From contig JANWIZ010000036.1 in assembly GCA_025449635.1 (NCBI GenBank), forward strand, positions 1 to 45,862: 45,862 bases of DNA, in the 5' to 3' direction. This stretch comes from Patescibacteria group bacterium. Lineage in GTDB: Bacteria > Patescibacteriota > Microgenomatia > Woykebacterales > RBG-16-39-9b. Below the pieces are notes generated by a model, which was not told the origin of the DNA, did not search any database, and saw only the letters and a list, made by a program, of their open reading frames with translations. The translations under genes were made by a program, and so were the position numbers. Below are positions 12,412 through 20,935 of the stretch, one piece after another. Each line of letters begins with the position of its first letter. The stretch's first letter is position 1.

Positions 12412-14691
12412 TTATTTTTTAGGTGACTTACGGAAGAACATTTTTCTACTTGAAGGTACACCAGGAGCAATTTCAGGTAATTTCTGTTCGAGTGAAACTG
12501 GAACAGAAAAACTAAACCTACTTCCTTTTCCAAGTTCAGATTCTACCCAAATTCTCCCTTTATGCATATCAACAATTGCTTTAGAAATGTAAAGTCCCAA
12601 TCCAGTACCTTTTGAGCCTTGTTCGAGTACTCCAGAAACTCGAAAGAACTTGGTAAACAATTTTGGTAAGGCTACACTTGGTATTCCCGGACCGGTATCG
12701 GCAACATGGGTAATAACTTCTTCTTTGTTAGATTCAAGACTGATTTCGACTGACCCGCCGGCAGGTGTGTAATTCAATGCATTGCTAACTAAGTTGGAAA
12801 CAACTTCGCTGATTCTAAATTTATCAACCAGAACAAAAGGTAGGGCAGATTTTGGCTTAACGTAAGTCAAAGTCACTTTACGCTCCTTTGCTTGCGGTAA
12901 AAAGTTACTAAAAGCTTCCTCTACAAGCGGCTCCCAAGGGGTGATTTGAGACTGAATTTGCAGAGAACCTCGCTCAATTCGAGAAACAGATAAAAGGTTC
13001 TCAACTAAAGCGGCTAATTGTGTACTTGAAATAAATGCTTTATCTAAGAACGAAACTAATTCTGGACTTAGTTGATCTTTGGTTTCTTCTTGTAAAACCG
13101 AAAGATAGCCTCGAATTGAAGTCAATGGGGTTCGAAGTTCATGAGCTGCCATCGAAACAAAATCCAACTTCATTTCCTCTAAGTCTTTTTCCTTAGAAAC
13201 ATCGTGCATTGTCACTATCGCCCCCAAATTTACACCCTCACTCTCGACTATATTGGCCGCAATAAGATTCACGTAAACAAGTTGCCCGTCGGATCTTTCT
13301 ATCTTGACCCCATTTCGGCTAAAAGTAACCATATCTTTTGACAATTGTTCTTTCGGAAAAAAGTATTCCATCAGAATTTTACCGTCATCATCATTTATGT
13401 TAAAGATTTCATCAGCCCTCTTTCCTAATACGTCACTTTCTCTAACATTGAAAATTTTCTCTGCTGCCTGATTAATAAAGGTAACAATCCCTTCTTTATC
13501 GACAACAAAAACACCCTCACTTACTCCAGAAAGTGTAATGCTTAATTTATTCCTTTCAGCGACGAGATTGTAAACCAATTTCTTCATTTCCCTCATATCA
13601 GCTGCCAGTAGGACAAAACCAACCAAAGAGCCAGATTCATCTTTGATTGGGGTTCCGGAAAGATTTACCGGGATTGTTTCTCCGGACTTTGAGGTAAATT
13701 CAAGTTCTAAACCATTAACGGCTTGCCCCGAACGAAGTTTTTCAACCAAATTCTTCTGAAAAGAAAGGGTAGTACTTTCACCCCTTAGTAAGGTTTCAAC
13801 GTTTCGATTGTAAAGTTCGTCATTTTTGAAACCAAACAAACGCTCTACAGTATCGTTAGTAAACTCAATTGTATTTCCTAAATTAAAAACAATTAAAGCT
13901 TCGTTCATTGTTCTGACTATATTTTCAAAGTGTGTTGCTGGATTAATGACGAACAATTTATACCGAAGAATTGAATAAGTTGCGAGTGCTCCCAAAACGC
14001 TAGTCAAAACAATTGCAAATCCGGGGATTCTAATATCATTAGTTAGACCTAGATTTATTATCGGTACAATAGCATCGGTTAGAGTCCCTCCTAATAAGGG
14101 GATCAAAAGTCCTACGATCAAAAACAACGTCTGCTTTTTGCGAATTTGGTCAGCCGTATGAAAATAAAACCTCACGAGAAAAACCAATGAGCTAATAAAA
14201 TAAAATTCTAGCCAAAGTATAAAAACTGGAAAAAATGATCCTAGATTTGAACTCCAACCCCAGGGAACTTTGTAGAAAGTGTCAATAGTATGAATTGAAA
14301 TAATATTTGTATTCCAAACGATGTAAAGGAAAATTATTGTCGGAGCATAGATTAAAAACTTTTTAATCAGACTGTCGACTAAGTACTCCTTACCCACAAA
14401 GGCCAAAGTAAAATTAAAAAAAGCAATCGACATAAAAACCCAACCAGGAGCTCCCACTGAAGACCAAAAATTGGCTCCCTCAGGATAAACGCTCAATCTA
14501 TTGAGAAATTCTCCAGTCCCCCATAAAACCAAGCAAAAAAGAAAAAAAGAAAACCAACGGTTAGCAGAATTTTGAATACCACGAGATAAAATCAAATAGA
14601 TCAAAAGTAAATTGCCAACTATACCAATCAATGAAAGAAGAGAATAAGGGTTAAATTGAAAACTAAGTACCTGAGCAGAAATAGGTATCAT
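12412..14691 (-). CDS. Membrane PAS-domain sensor histidine kinase
   Basis: N-terminal multi-TM region, PAS repeats, HELRTPLTSIRG H-box, VVSNLVSNALNYTPAGG N-box, DTGPGIP, GTGLGLYISK. Confidence 0.93.
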   Translation of the reverse strand: MIPISAQVLSFQFNPYSLLSLIGIVGNLLLIYLILSRGIQNSANRWFSFFLFCLVLWGTGEFLNRLSVYPEGANFWSSVGAPGWVFMSIAFFNFTLAFVGKEYLVDSLIKKFLIYAPTIIFLYIVWNTNIISIHTIDTFYKVPWGWSSNLGSFFPVFILWLEFYFISSLVFLVRFYFHTADQIRKKQTLFLIVGLLIPLLGGTLTDAIVPIINLGLTNDIRIPGFAIVLTSVLGALATYSILRYKLFVINPATHFENIVRTMNEALIVFNLGNTIEFTNDTVERLFGFKNDELYNRNVETLLRGESTTLSFQKNLVEKLRSGQAVNGLELEFTSKSGETIPVNLSGTPIKDESGSLVGFVLLAADMREMKKLVYNLVAERNKLSITLSGVSEGVFVVDKEGIVTFINQAAEKIFNVRESDVLGKRADEIFNINDDDGKILMEYFFPKEQLSKDMVTFSRNGVKIERSDGQLVYVNLIAANIVESEGVNLGAIVTMHDVSKEKDLEEMKLDFVSMAAHELRTPLTSIRGYLSVLQEETKDQLSPELVSFLDKAFISSTQLAALVENLLSVSRIERGSLQIQSQITPWEPLVEEAFSNFLPQAKERKVTLTYVKPKSALPFVLVDKFRISEVVSNLVSNALNYTPAGGSVEISLESNKEEVITHVADTGPGIPSVALPKLFTKFFRVSGVLEQGSKGTGLGLYISKAIVDMHKGRIWVESELGKGSRFSFSVPVSLEQKLPEIAPGVPSSRKMFFRKSPKK

Positions 14692-14771
14692 TTAAGAAAA
14701 CAAAATTAACAGTAAAAACTGTTTTTAATTAATCTAAGCATATTGGTTTTTTGGGTCAAGGTCAAGAATTA

Positions 14772-16004
14772 TTAGTCAGAGAAGGGCAATTTTTTGGCCA
14801 AACTTAAGGCTGAATTTTTGGCTTCACTTTGCACCTTTTCATCGGCGGGGTTTTTTAGAACTGCTGAAATCAATTTTGCGACTAATTTCGTTTCCTCGGT
14901 ACTAAAACCTCTAGTTGTCAAAGTAGGTGTGCCCAAACGAACTCCAGAAGAAATATAAGGTTTACGTTTATCCCTAGGGACAACCTCACGATTGACAATA
15001 ATATTAACGCTCTCAAGTAGTTTTTCCGCCTCTTTTCCAGTCAATCCTGCCTCACCAAAATCAATGTTAAGTAAATGATTATCAGTCCCCCCTGAAACCA
15101 ACCTAAAACCCTCATTTTCCAATTCTTTAGCTAGTGTTTTGGCATTGTCCAAGACACTCAGAGAGTAAGTCTTGAACTCTGGTTTACTAGCCTCAAGAAA
15201 GGCAACTGCTTTGGCAGCAATTATATTTTCAAGCGGACCACCCTGAATTCCCGGAAAAAGCATTTTATCGATGGTTTCACCAAATTCCTCTTTGCAAATA
15301 ATCAATCCGCCTCGAGGACCCCTGAGTGTTTTGTGAGTAGAGCTAGTAACGAAATGGGCGTAGGGGATGGGTGAAGGGATCACTCCGGCTGCTACAAGTC
15401 CAGCGATGTGAGCCATATCAACCAAAAGCAAAGCACCAACATTATCTGCAATTTCTCGAAAGACTTTATAATCGATTAATCGACTGTAGGCTGAAGCACC
15501 CGCAACGATTAGTTTTGGTTTCTCTCTTTTTGCTATTTTTTCAAGCTCATCATAGTCGAGTAGTTCGGTTTCAAGATTCACTCCGTACTGAGCGAAACGA
15601 AAGACTTTTCCAGAAATACTCATTGGAGATCCGTGGGAAAGATGTCCTCCCGCTTGTAAATTCATAGCAAGAGCAGTTTCCCCGGGCTCCATTACAGAAA
15701 AATATACTGCTAAGTTTGGATTGGTACCAGAGTAGGGCTGTACATTAACATGTTCAGCAGAGAAGAGTTTCTTGGCCCGATCAATTGCCAATTGCTCAAC
15801 CTCATCAACTAAACCAGTACCACCATAGTAACGTTTACGTGGGTAACCTTCAGCATACTTATTGGTTAAAGAGGAAGCAGTTGCTTCTCGAACTGCTCTA
15901 GAAACATGATTTTCTGAAGCAACAAGGTTTAGCGTTTCATTCTGTCTTAGCTCTTCGCGATCAATAATTTTGGAAAGTTCTTTATCTTGATCAGCTAAAT
16001 TCAT
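14772..16004 (-). CDS. glyA: Serine hydroxymethyltransferase
   Basis: LNLVASENHVSRAV, NKYAEGYPRKRYYGG, VTSSTHKTLRGPRGG. Confidence 0.97.
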   Translation of the reverse strand: MNLADQDKELSKIIDREELRQNETLNLVASENHVSRAVREATASSLTNKYAEGYPRKRYYGGTGLVDEVEQLAIDRAKKLFSAEHVNVQPYSGTNPNLAVYFSVMEPGETALAMNLQAGGHLSHGSPMSISGKVFRFAQYGVNLETELLDYDELEKIAKREKPKLIVAGASAYSRLIDYKVFREIADNVGALLLVDMAHIAGLVAAGVIPSPIPYAHFVTSSTHKTLRGPRGGLIICKEEFGETIDKMLFPGIQGGPLENIIAAKAVAFLEASKPEFKTYSLSVLDNAKTLAKELENEGFRLVSGGTDNHLLNIDFGEAGLTGKEAEKLLESVNIIVNREVVPRDKRKPYISSGVRLGTPTLTTRGFSTEETKLVAKLISAVLKNPADEKVQSEAKNSALSLAKKLPFSD

Positions 16005-16079
16005 AGTTTCCCCATGTTAATAGAAAGATAGGCTAATTTCAACTAATTAAGATCCTTATACCAGAGTGAGCGCAAAGCT

Positions 16080-17003
16080 TTATAAATCTTTATTTCCGCT
16101 GTGAAAAGCTTTATGAACATCTTTTAGATGCTTATTGGTTATATGGGTGTAAATCTGAGTTGTCGAAATATTGGCATGACCTAACATTTCCTGAACGCTA
16201 CGAATATCAGCTCCGTTAATTAACAAATCAGTTGCAAAAGAATGCCTTAAAGTGTGTGGGGAGGCCTTGATTGGGATCTGAGCTTTGCGAACATATTTGT
16301 CTAAAACCCTTTCGACCGATCGCACTGATAAACGCATTTTTTCTCCGTTTTTACTGGGATCCTCTTTACCTGAATACCGAATGAAAAGTGGGTTATAGCG
16401 ATCTTTTCGCTGCGAAAAGTAACGATCAATCCACTCTGCTGCTGTATCAGAGATAAAAACAACTCGTTCCTTTCCTCCTTTACCGACGATTCCAAACTCA
16501 CGCCTTTCAAGATTGATTTTGTCGCGGTTTATTTTCGTCAATTCACTCACTCGCAAACCAGTTGAAAATAAGGTTTCCAGTATTGCTTTATCTCGCAAAC
16601 CGTCAATCTTAGATATATCTGGAGCAGAAAGTAGGCGGGAAAGTTGATCGTTGTCCAAAACTTTAATCGGTCTGGGATCTTGATCTCCAAGTTCGATTTT
16701 CTCAGGAGCGAGGGTTTCGATGTCATTTTTAGCCAGATAACGCAAAAAAGCTCGCAATGCAATCACAAAGTAGTTTTGGGTAACTTTTTTCAAAGACAGG
16801 CCAGTTTTTTCATCAACATAACGCGCTAGGTAAACACGGTACTTTCTAACCAGATCTTGTTTTATTTCCTTGGGATCTATGTCACCAGCAAAACCCAAAA
16901 ATCGCTGTAGATAATGATGGTAGTTACGAATTGTCAGCTGCGAAGCGTTTTTCTCAACTTCGAGATGTTCGAGAAAATCAGTGATGAGTTTGGACAGAGT
17001 CAT
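16080..17003 (-). CDS. XerC/XerD-type tyrosine recombinase
   Basis: STGLRVSELTKI, HTLRHSFATDLL, LGHANISTTQIYTH. Confidence 0.94.
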   Translation of the reverse strand: MTLSKLITDFLEHLEVEKNASQLTIRNYHHYLQRFLGFAGDIDPKEIKQDLVRKYRVYLARYVDEKTGLSLKKVTQNYFVIALRAFLRYLAKNDIETLAPEKIELGDQDPRPIKVLDNDQLSRLLSAPDISKIDGLRDKAILETLFSTGLRVSELTKINRDKINLERREFGIVGKGGKERVVFISDTAAEWIDRYFSQRKDRYNPLFIRYSGKEDPSKNGEKMRLSVRSVERVLDKYVRKAQIPIKASPHTLRHSFATDLLINGADIRSVQEMLGHANISTTQIYTHITNKHLKDVHKAFHSGNKDL

Positions 17004-17071
17004 AGATAAATCTTAATTGAAACAAAGCTAAAAAGCAAATATTGTACGACGTGACATTATTTACAAAAGGG

Positions 17072-17108
17072 AAGATCGCGATGGTCACTGTTAGGTGGTC
17101 GCGATCTT
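17072..17108 (-). terminator. Strong hairpin at the end of the 17091 zinc-finger gene
   Basis: AAGATCGCGA...TCGCGATCTT perfect inverted repeat followed (minus strand) by CCCTTTTG. Confidence 0.6.
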
Positions 17109-17363
17109 TTGGGTTTTGCCGCAAACTGGACAAGTGTTGTAACCTTCTCCCTCTGGAAATGGTCCGCCACAGTCTGGGCAACGCTTTTCGGATGGGGGAG
17201 TCCAGGGCAACCGCTGGGTTTTAACCTTTGGTCTTACTGTCGACTCCACCTCACTGCAGTCGTGATCTTCGATGTGTTCCTTACAGAACCGTCGATCACA
17301 CTTGCTACAGTATTGATCAGAGCGGTAAGGAAGATCCTTATCGCACTTAGCACATTCGTACAA
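17091..17363 (-). CDS. AN1-like zinc finger plus C-terminal zinc ribbon protein
   Basis: CAKC-x11-CSKC-x4-C-x2-H-x3-H-x-C followed by CPDC-x12-CPVC; TTG start preceded by AAGGAG. Confidence 0.75.
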   Translation of the reverse strand: MYECAKCDKDLPYRSDQYCSKCDRRFCKEHIEDHDCSEVESTVRPKVKTQRLPWTPPSEKRCPDCGGPFPEGEGYNTCPVCGKTQKIATT

Positions 17364-17506
17364 TGGATAACTCCTTAACTACGCTCTATTTTTTATAGTA
17401 TAGCATATTTTAGCTTCAATTGCAACCCTATAGTCAATTAATTACTAATTTACTTGTACCTTACCTATATAATTAATCAGTACTTTAAAAAGGAGGCTAA
17501 TAGTCA

Positions 17507-18598
17507 ATGGCGAGAAAGTTGCGACTTTCTGTTTCTGGTATGAAGACTTATTTGACTTGTGCCCGTCGATACTTCTACTACCGACATCCAGATATTCCCA
17601 ATCATACAGATTACCCAAGACTTCTAGGCATTGCTGTTCACAAGCACATAGCTCAGCTTTATCGACCAACTAAAGATCCAAGACCGTTTTACTATCGCAG
17701 TGAGCAGTCTTACAGGGGAGCGTGGTTCAATCGCTGGAAAAGAGAATTGGACGAAGCAGTTGAAAGTGAGCGTCTGCTGGCTCGAACTACTGAGTTAGAT
17801 GATGAGTTTGGACGAATAGGGGCAATCTGCATCGATAAGTATTGGGAAACAAATATTACTCTGTCACGACCCTTGCAAGTCGAGCAAAGATTTGAACATT
17901 CTTTCAACCCAACTCTTAGCTTGATTGGTGTAATGGATCAAGTCCGTACAGTTCCAATAAAGTATATCGAAAAGCACCGACCGGAACTAATAACTAACGG
18001 CCAACTTCACCCTGACTATGACCCAGTTGCGATTGTTGATCTCAAAACCAATCAGTATGATTTTGATACAGAACGGCTAAAGGATCCAACCGAATCTGAA
18101 AAGATGCGGTCGCAATACAATCTTCACGAAGATTTGCAGGCAACGGCTTACACCTTTCTTTATCAACAAGCGACAGGGAAAAAACCGATCGGGTTTATCT
18201 GGTATCACCTACGAAGCGGTTCAACTTTTTTCACTTTTCGTGATGAAAGTGACTTTTTGAACTTGTTCTTGGTAATTGATCACGTGGTGGACAACCTGCA
18301 AGCTCAGTCTTTTCCAAAGAATTCGACTGACAACAACTGTTTCCACTGTGACTTTGTTCGTGAATGCTGGGAAAAGAATATTTTTCCAATCTCAGCGGCA
18401 GAAAAATTGTCAGGAGAACTTGTTGGCGCAGATTTTATTCCAAATCTTATCGAGGTTGATCCAGTTATACAGAAACGAATGAAACTCAAAATCCCCCGAA
18501 TAGTCCGCCCAGAACCTGAAACACCTAGCAGTAAAGTTTCAGTCTTACGTAACCTTCCCTGGAGAGAGGAAAGCAGTACTTTAGTAACAGCCGAGTAA
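17507..18598 (+). CDS. RecB-family PD-(D/E)XK nuclease with Cas4/AddB-like 4-Cys Fe-S signature
   Basis: TYLTCARRYFYYR, GIAVHKHI, GVMDQVR, AIVDLKTNQ, ATAYTFLY, C-terminal CFHCDFVREC; SD AAAAGGAGG. Confidence 0.8.
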   Translation: MARKLRLSVSGMKTYLTCARRYFYYRHPDIPNHTDYPRLLGIAVHKHIAQLYRPTKDPRPFYYRSEQSYRGAWFNRWKRELDEAVESERLLARTTELDDEFGRIGAICIDKYWETNITLSRPLQVEQRFEHSFNPTLSLIGVMDQVRTVPIKYIEKHRPELITNGQLHPDYDPVAIVDLKTNQYDFDTERLKDPTESEKMRSQYNLHEDLQATAYTFLYQQATGKKPIGFIWYHLRSGSTFFTFRDESDFLNLFLVIDHVVDNLQAQSFPKNSTDNNCFHCDFVRECWEKNIFPISAAEKLSGELVGADFIPNLIEVDPVIQKRMKLKIPRIVRPEPETPSSKVSVLRNLPWREESSTLVTAE

Positions 18599-18620
18599 AT
18601 AACATCCTCGGCTTTTTCTT
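18589..18620 (+). terminator. Rho-independent terminator of the nuclease gene
   Basis: AGCCGAG...CTCGGCT followed by TTTTCTTT. Confidence 0.85.
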
Positions 18621-18648
18621 TGCAAAAAAAGTACTCCGTTTGTATAAT
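18620..18648 (+). promoter_or_regulatory. Sigma70-type promoter giving a probably leaderless HD-domain mRNA
   Basis: TTGCAA (18620-18625) - 17 nt - TATAAT (18643-18648), ATG at 18659. Confidence 0.7.
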
Positions 18649-18658
18649 CGCTGCACCA

Positions 18659-19228
18659 ATGTCAATTTTTAATTATTTGCTCAACCGCAACCTTGCTCAT
18701 GTTCGCCGCTTTAACAATCGCCCGATGACATTCGGTGAGTCAGTTGCCGAACACTCCTACTACGTAGCTCACTTTGTCCAATTGATCTGCTTCCTTCTGG
18801 AAAAAAAGAAAATAAAAATAGATTCAAAAAAAACGATTGCTATGGCTTTGATTCACGACAGCGAGGAAGGTTTTTCTGGTGATATCCTCAACCCTTTTAA
18901 ACATTTTAATAAAAAAATCGCCGACGCTATTCACGAGGTTAACAAAGAAACAATTCATTTGATGTTTGAGGATTTACCAAAAGACATTTCCGGTAACTTT
19001 ATTGGCTTGTGGCAGGAAGAGCAAAAACGAGAATCGATTGAAAGCCAAGTAGTCAAAGTGGCTGATAGTTTGTCTTTGATTTCAAAATGTTATGAAGAAA
19101 TTGAAGTGGGCAACCATTTTTTTCATGAAATTTACAAAAGAGAGCTTAAAAATCTCAAGAATCTCGATTATTCGTGGTGGAAAAAAATAAAATCCCAAAT
19201 CCTTAACAAAGCAGAGACCGTAATTTAA
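18659..19228 (+). CDS. HD-domain hydrolase (YfbR-like 5'-deoxynucleotidase family)
   Basis: SVAEHSYYVAHF, ALIHDSEEGFSGD, VKVADSL; start moved from the ORF-track 18620 to 18659. Confidence 0.8.
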   Translation: MSIFNYLLNRNLAHVRRFNNRPMTFGESVAEHSYYVAHFVQLICFLLEKKKIKIDSKKTIAMALIHDSEEGFSGDILNPFKHFNKKIADAIHEVNKETIHLMFEDLPKDISGNFIGLWQEEQKRESIESQVVKVADSLSLISKCYEEIEVGNHFFHEIYKRELKNLKNLDYSWWKKIKSQILNKAETVI

Positions 19229-19284
19229 CCGAATAATTATTCACTATAACTAGATAATTTTTCTTTTTTTGAACCGCTTATAGG

Positions 19285-19313
19285 TTGACAAAATCCTCTT
19301 CTCGGAGTAATAT
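19285..19313 (+). promoter_or_regulatory. Consensus-like promoter of ncRNA candidate 1
   Basis: TTGACA (19285-19290) - 17 nt - TAATAT (19308-19313). Confidence 0.85.
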
Positions 19314-19318
19314 GCTCG

Positions 19319-19654
19319 AGCACGTTTGATCTCGCAGGCAAATGATCAACACTAACAACTGGACGGGGAAGTCCTGCACAGGGAGAGATCGACATGACGT
19401 GTGACGCTGGCGGTGGAAGTGGCTGACCAACGCGGGTGAAGGGAAGTGAAAGCTTTCACCGCCAGCACCTTATGCCGGACTGCGAGGAAGCGCGCGAAGA
19501 GCGACTGAGACATTATCCCCCTCATGTTCTCGCAGCCCGGCACCAACTTGATAATTTCAATTGGGGAGGGGTGTTAGCGGTAGAAGACCAAAGTCATGGA
19601 AAACTGGGAAAGCTCATGACGATGGAGTACTCTTCTACCGCTTTATTTTTTTTC
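19319..19654 (+). ncRNA. Structured non-coding RNA candidate 1 (about 330 nt)
   Basis: Consensus-like promoter; several long stems (TTGATC/GATCAA, GCTGGCGGTGGAAG/CTTTCACCGCCAGC, GCCGGACTGCGAG/CTCGCAGCCCGGC, AGCGGTAGAAGA/TCTTCTACCGCT); ends in hairpin + TTTATTTTTTTT; no convincing ORF. Confidence 0.8.
19576..19654 (+). terminator. Terminal hairpin/terminator of ncRNA candidate 1
   Basis: 12-bp perfect stem AGCGGTAGAAGA (19576-19587)/TCTTCTACCGCT (19631-19642) with inner GTCATG/CATGAC, then U-rich tract. Confidence 0.8.
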
Positions 19655-20820
19655 AAGCAGCATAAGAGACGCTGGAATTACAGCGCTTTTGCCAAAACGT
19701 GCTTTCAGTTGATCGATTCGTTTTTCCAAACCCAATCTTTTTTCCCGAACTTCGTCAAATAGTGACGGTTGCACTGTTTCTCCAAACTGAGTCAGGCCGA
19801 TGCCTACCAAACGCAGTGGGGTAGAGCTATCCCACAACTCTTTTAACAAGATTTCCCCAAGATCATAAATTTCCTTAGTGATGTTTGTCGGTGTTTCCAA
19901 AACCCGCTGTCGACTGACAAACCGAAAATCTTTATACCGAATTGTCACATGAACTGTCCGACCAAAATACCCATGTTCTCGAGCTTCTTGCCCAACACTT
20001 TCGGTAAGTTTTCGTAGCATCGCTAGGATGAAAGCCTCGTCCGGATTGTCTTTATAAAAAGTTTCACTACGAGAAATAGATTTCACCTCAACTCGAGGAC
20101 TAAACCAAACATTGTCCACACCATTGGCAGCTTCCCAAAGATTGATGGCAAACTTGCCCCAAGCTTTGATTTTTTCATAATCAACTCTTGCCAACTCTCC
20201 CAATGTTCTGACTCCAAGACGCTGAAAATACTCTTCCATCTTCCGTCCAATACCAGGTAAATCACGCAGCGGTAGGGGAGCGAGAAAAGCTTTTTCTGTT
20301 CCCACAGGCACGTAAGTAAAACCATCCGGCTTGCGGAAGTCACTAGCAACTTTGGCAGCCACTTTGGTCGCAGCCAAACCGATCGAAGCGGTAATACCAA
20401 TTTCATTTTTAATGTCAGAGCGAATTTTCTCAGCTACGATTTTTAAGTCTGGGTAAAGAATTTCAGTGTTAGAAAAATCCAAGAAGGCTTCGTCAATGCC
20501 AACTTGCTCAACTCTAGGTGCGTAACGAGCAGCAATCTCCATCACTGCCTCTGAAGCTTCGATATACTCCGCAAAGTGCCCTCCAACAACGACTGCAGAG
20601 GGACAAAGTCTCAAGGCTTGATAAACTGGCATTCCGCTTTTACAACCAAAAGCTCTGGCTTCATAAGAAGCAGTTGCGATCACACCTCGGGGAACATTTT
20701 TCCCTTGAGGATTGACTCCACCAACCAAAACTGGTTTACCTTTCAACGTTGGGTCAAGCTTGATTTCAACAGCTGCAAAAAAACAGTCCATATCCAAATG
20801 CATCCAAGAAGAACGTAACA
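19643..20820 (-). CDS. dinB: DNA polymerase IV (Y-family)
   Basis: WMHLDMDCFFAAVEIK, SYEARAFGCKSGMP, VEQVGIDEAFLDFS; C-terminal VQPSLF beta-clamp binding motif. The ORF track extends to 20866; MLRSSWMHLDMD is the more likely start. Confidence 0.93.
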
Positions 20821-20881
20821 TACTATATAATAGCCGAAAGTTAACCGAAGATGTCAATTGGGACAAACTGTATCAGAAAAG

Positions 20882-20917
20882 AAAAAACCCGAGGAACTTA
20901 CTAAGTCCATAACGGGT
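20882..20917 (-). terminator. Terminator of the 20936 desaturase-like gene
   Basis: Minus strand ACCCG...CGGGT followed by TTTTTT. Confidence 0.7.
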
Positions 20918-20935
20918 CTTTTGACAATCTCTCAA

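Noticed and set aside
12412-14691. Histidine kinase and the 34950 response regulator as a two-component pair
   Set aside because: They lie about 20 kb apart with no shared operon; pairing cannot be supported from sequence.
16080-17003. Tyrosine recombinase as integrase of a mobile element
   Set aside because: Sequence resembles housekeeping XerC/D; no att-like repeats or tRNA nearby and glyA/gyr neighbours look chromosomal.
17507-18598. Cas4 as part of a CRISPR system
   Set aside because: No other cas genes or repeats in the window; treated as an orphan RecB-family nuclease.
19361-19541. Assigning ncRNA candidate 1 as RNase P RNA
   Set aside because: Only short fragments resemble conserved regions; the P4 partners and overall topology do not fit by eye. 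Needs cmsearch.
19352-19762. ORFs 19352..19546 (-) and 19436..19762 (+)
   Set aside because: Overlap ncRNA candidate 1 and the dinB 3' end; no plausible RBS or protein-like sequence.
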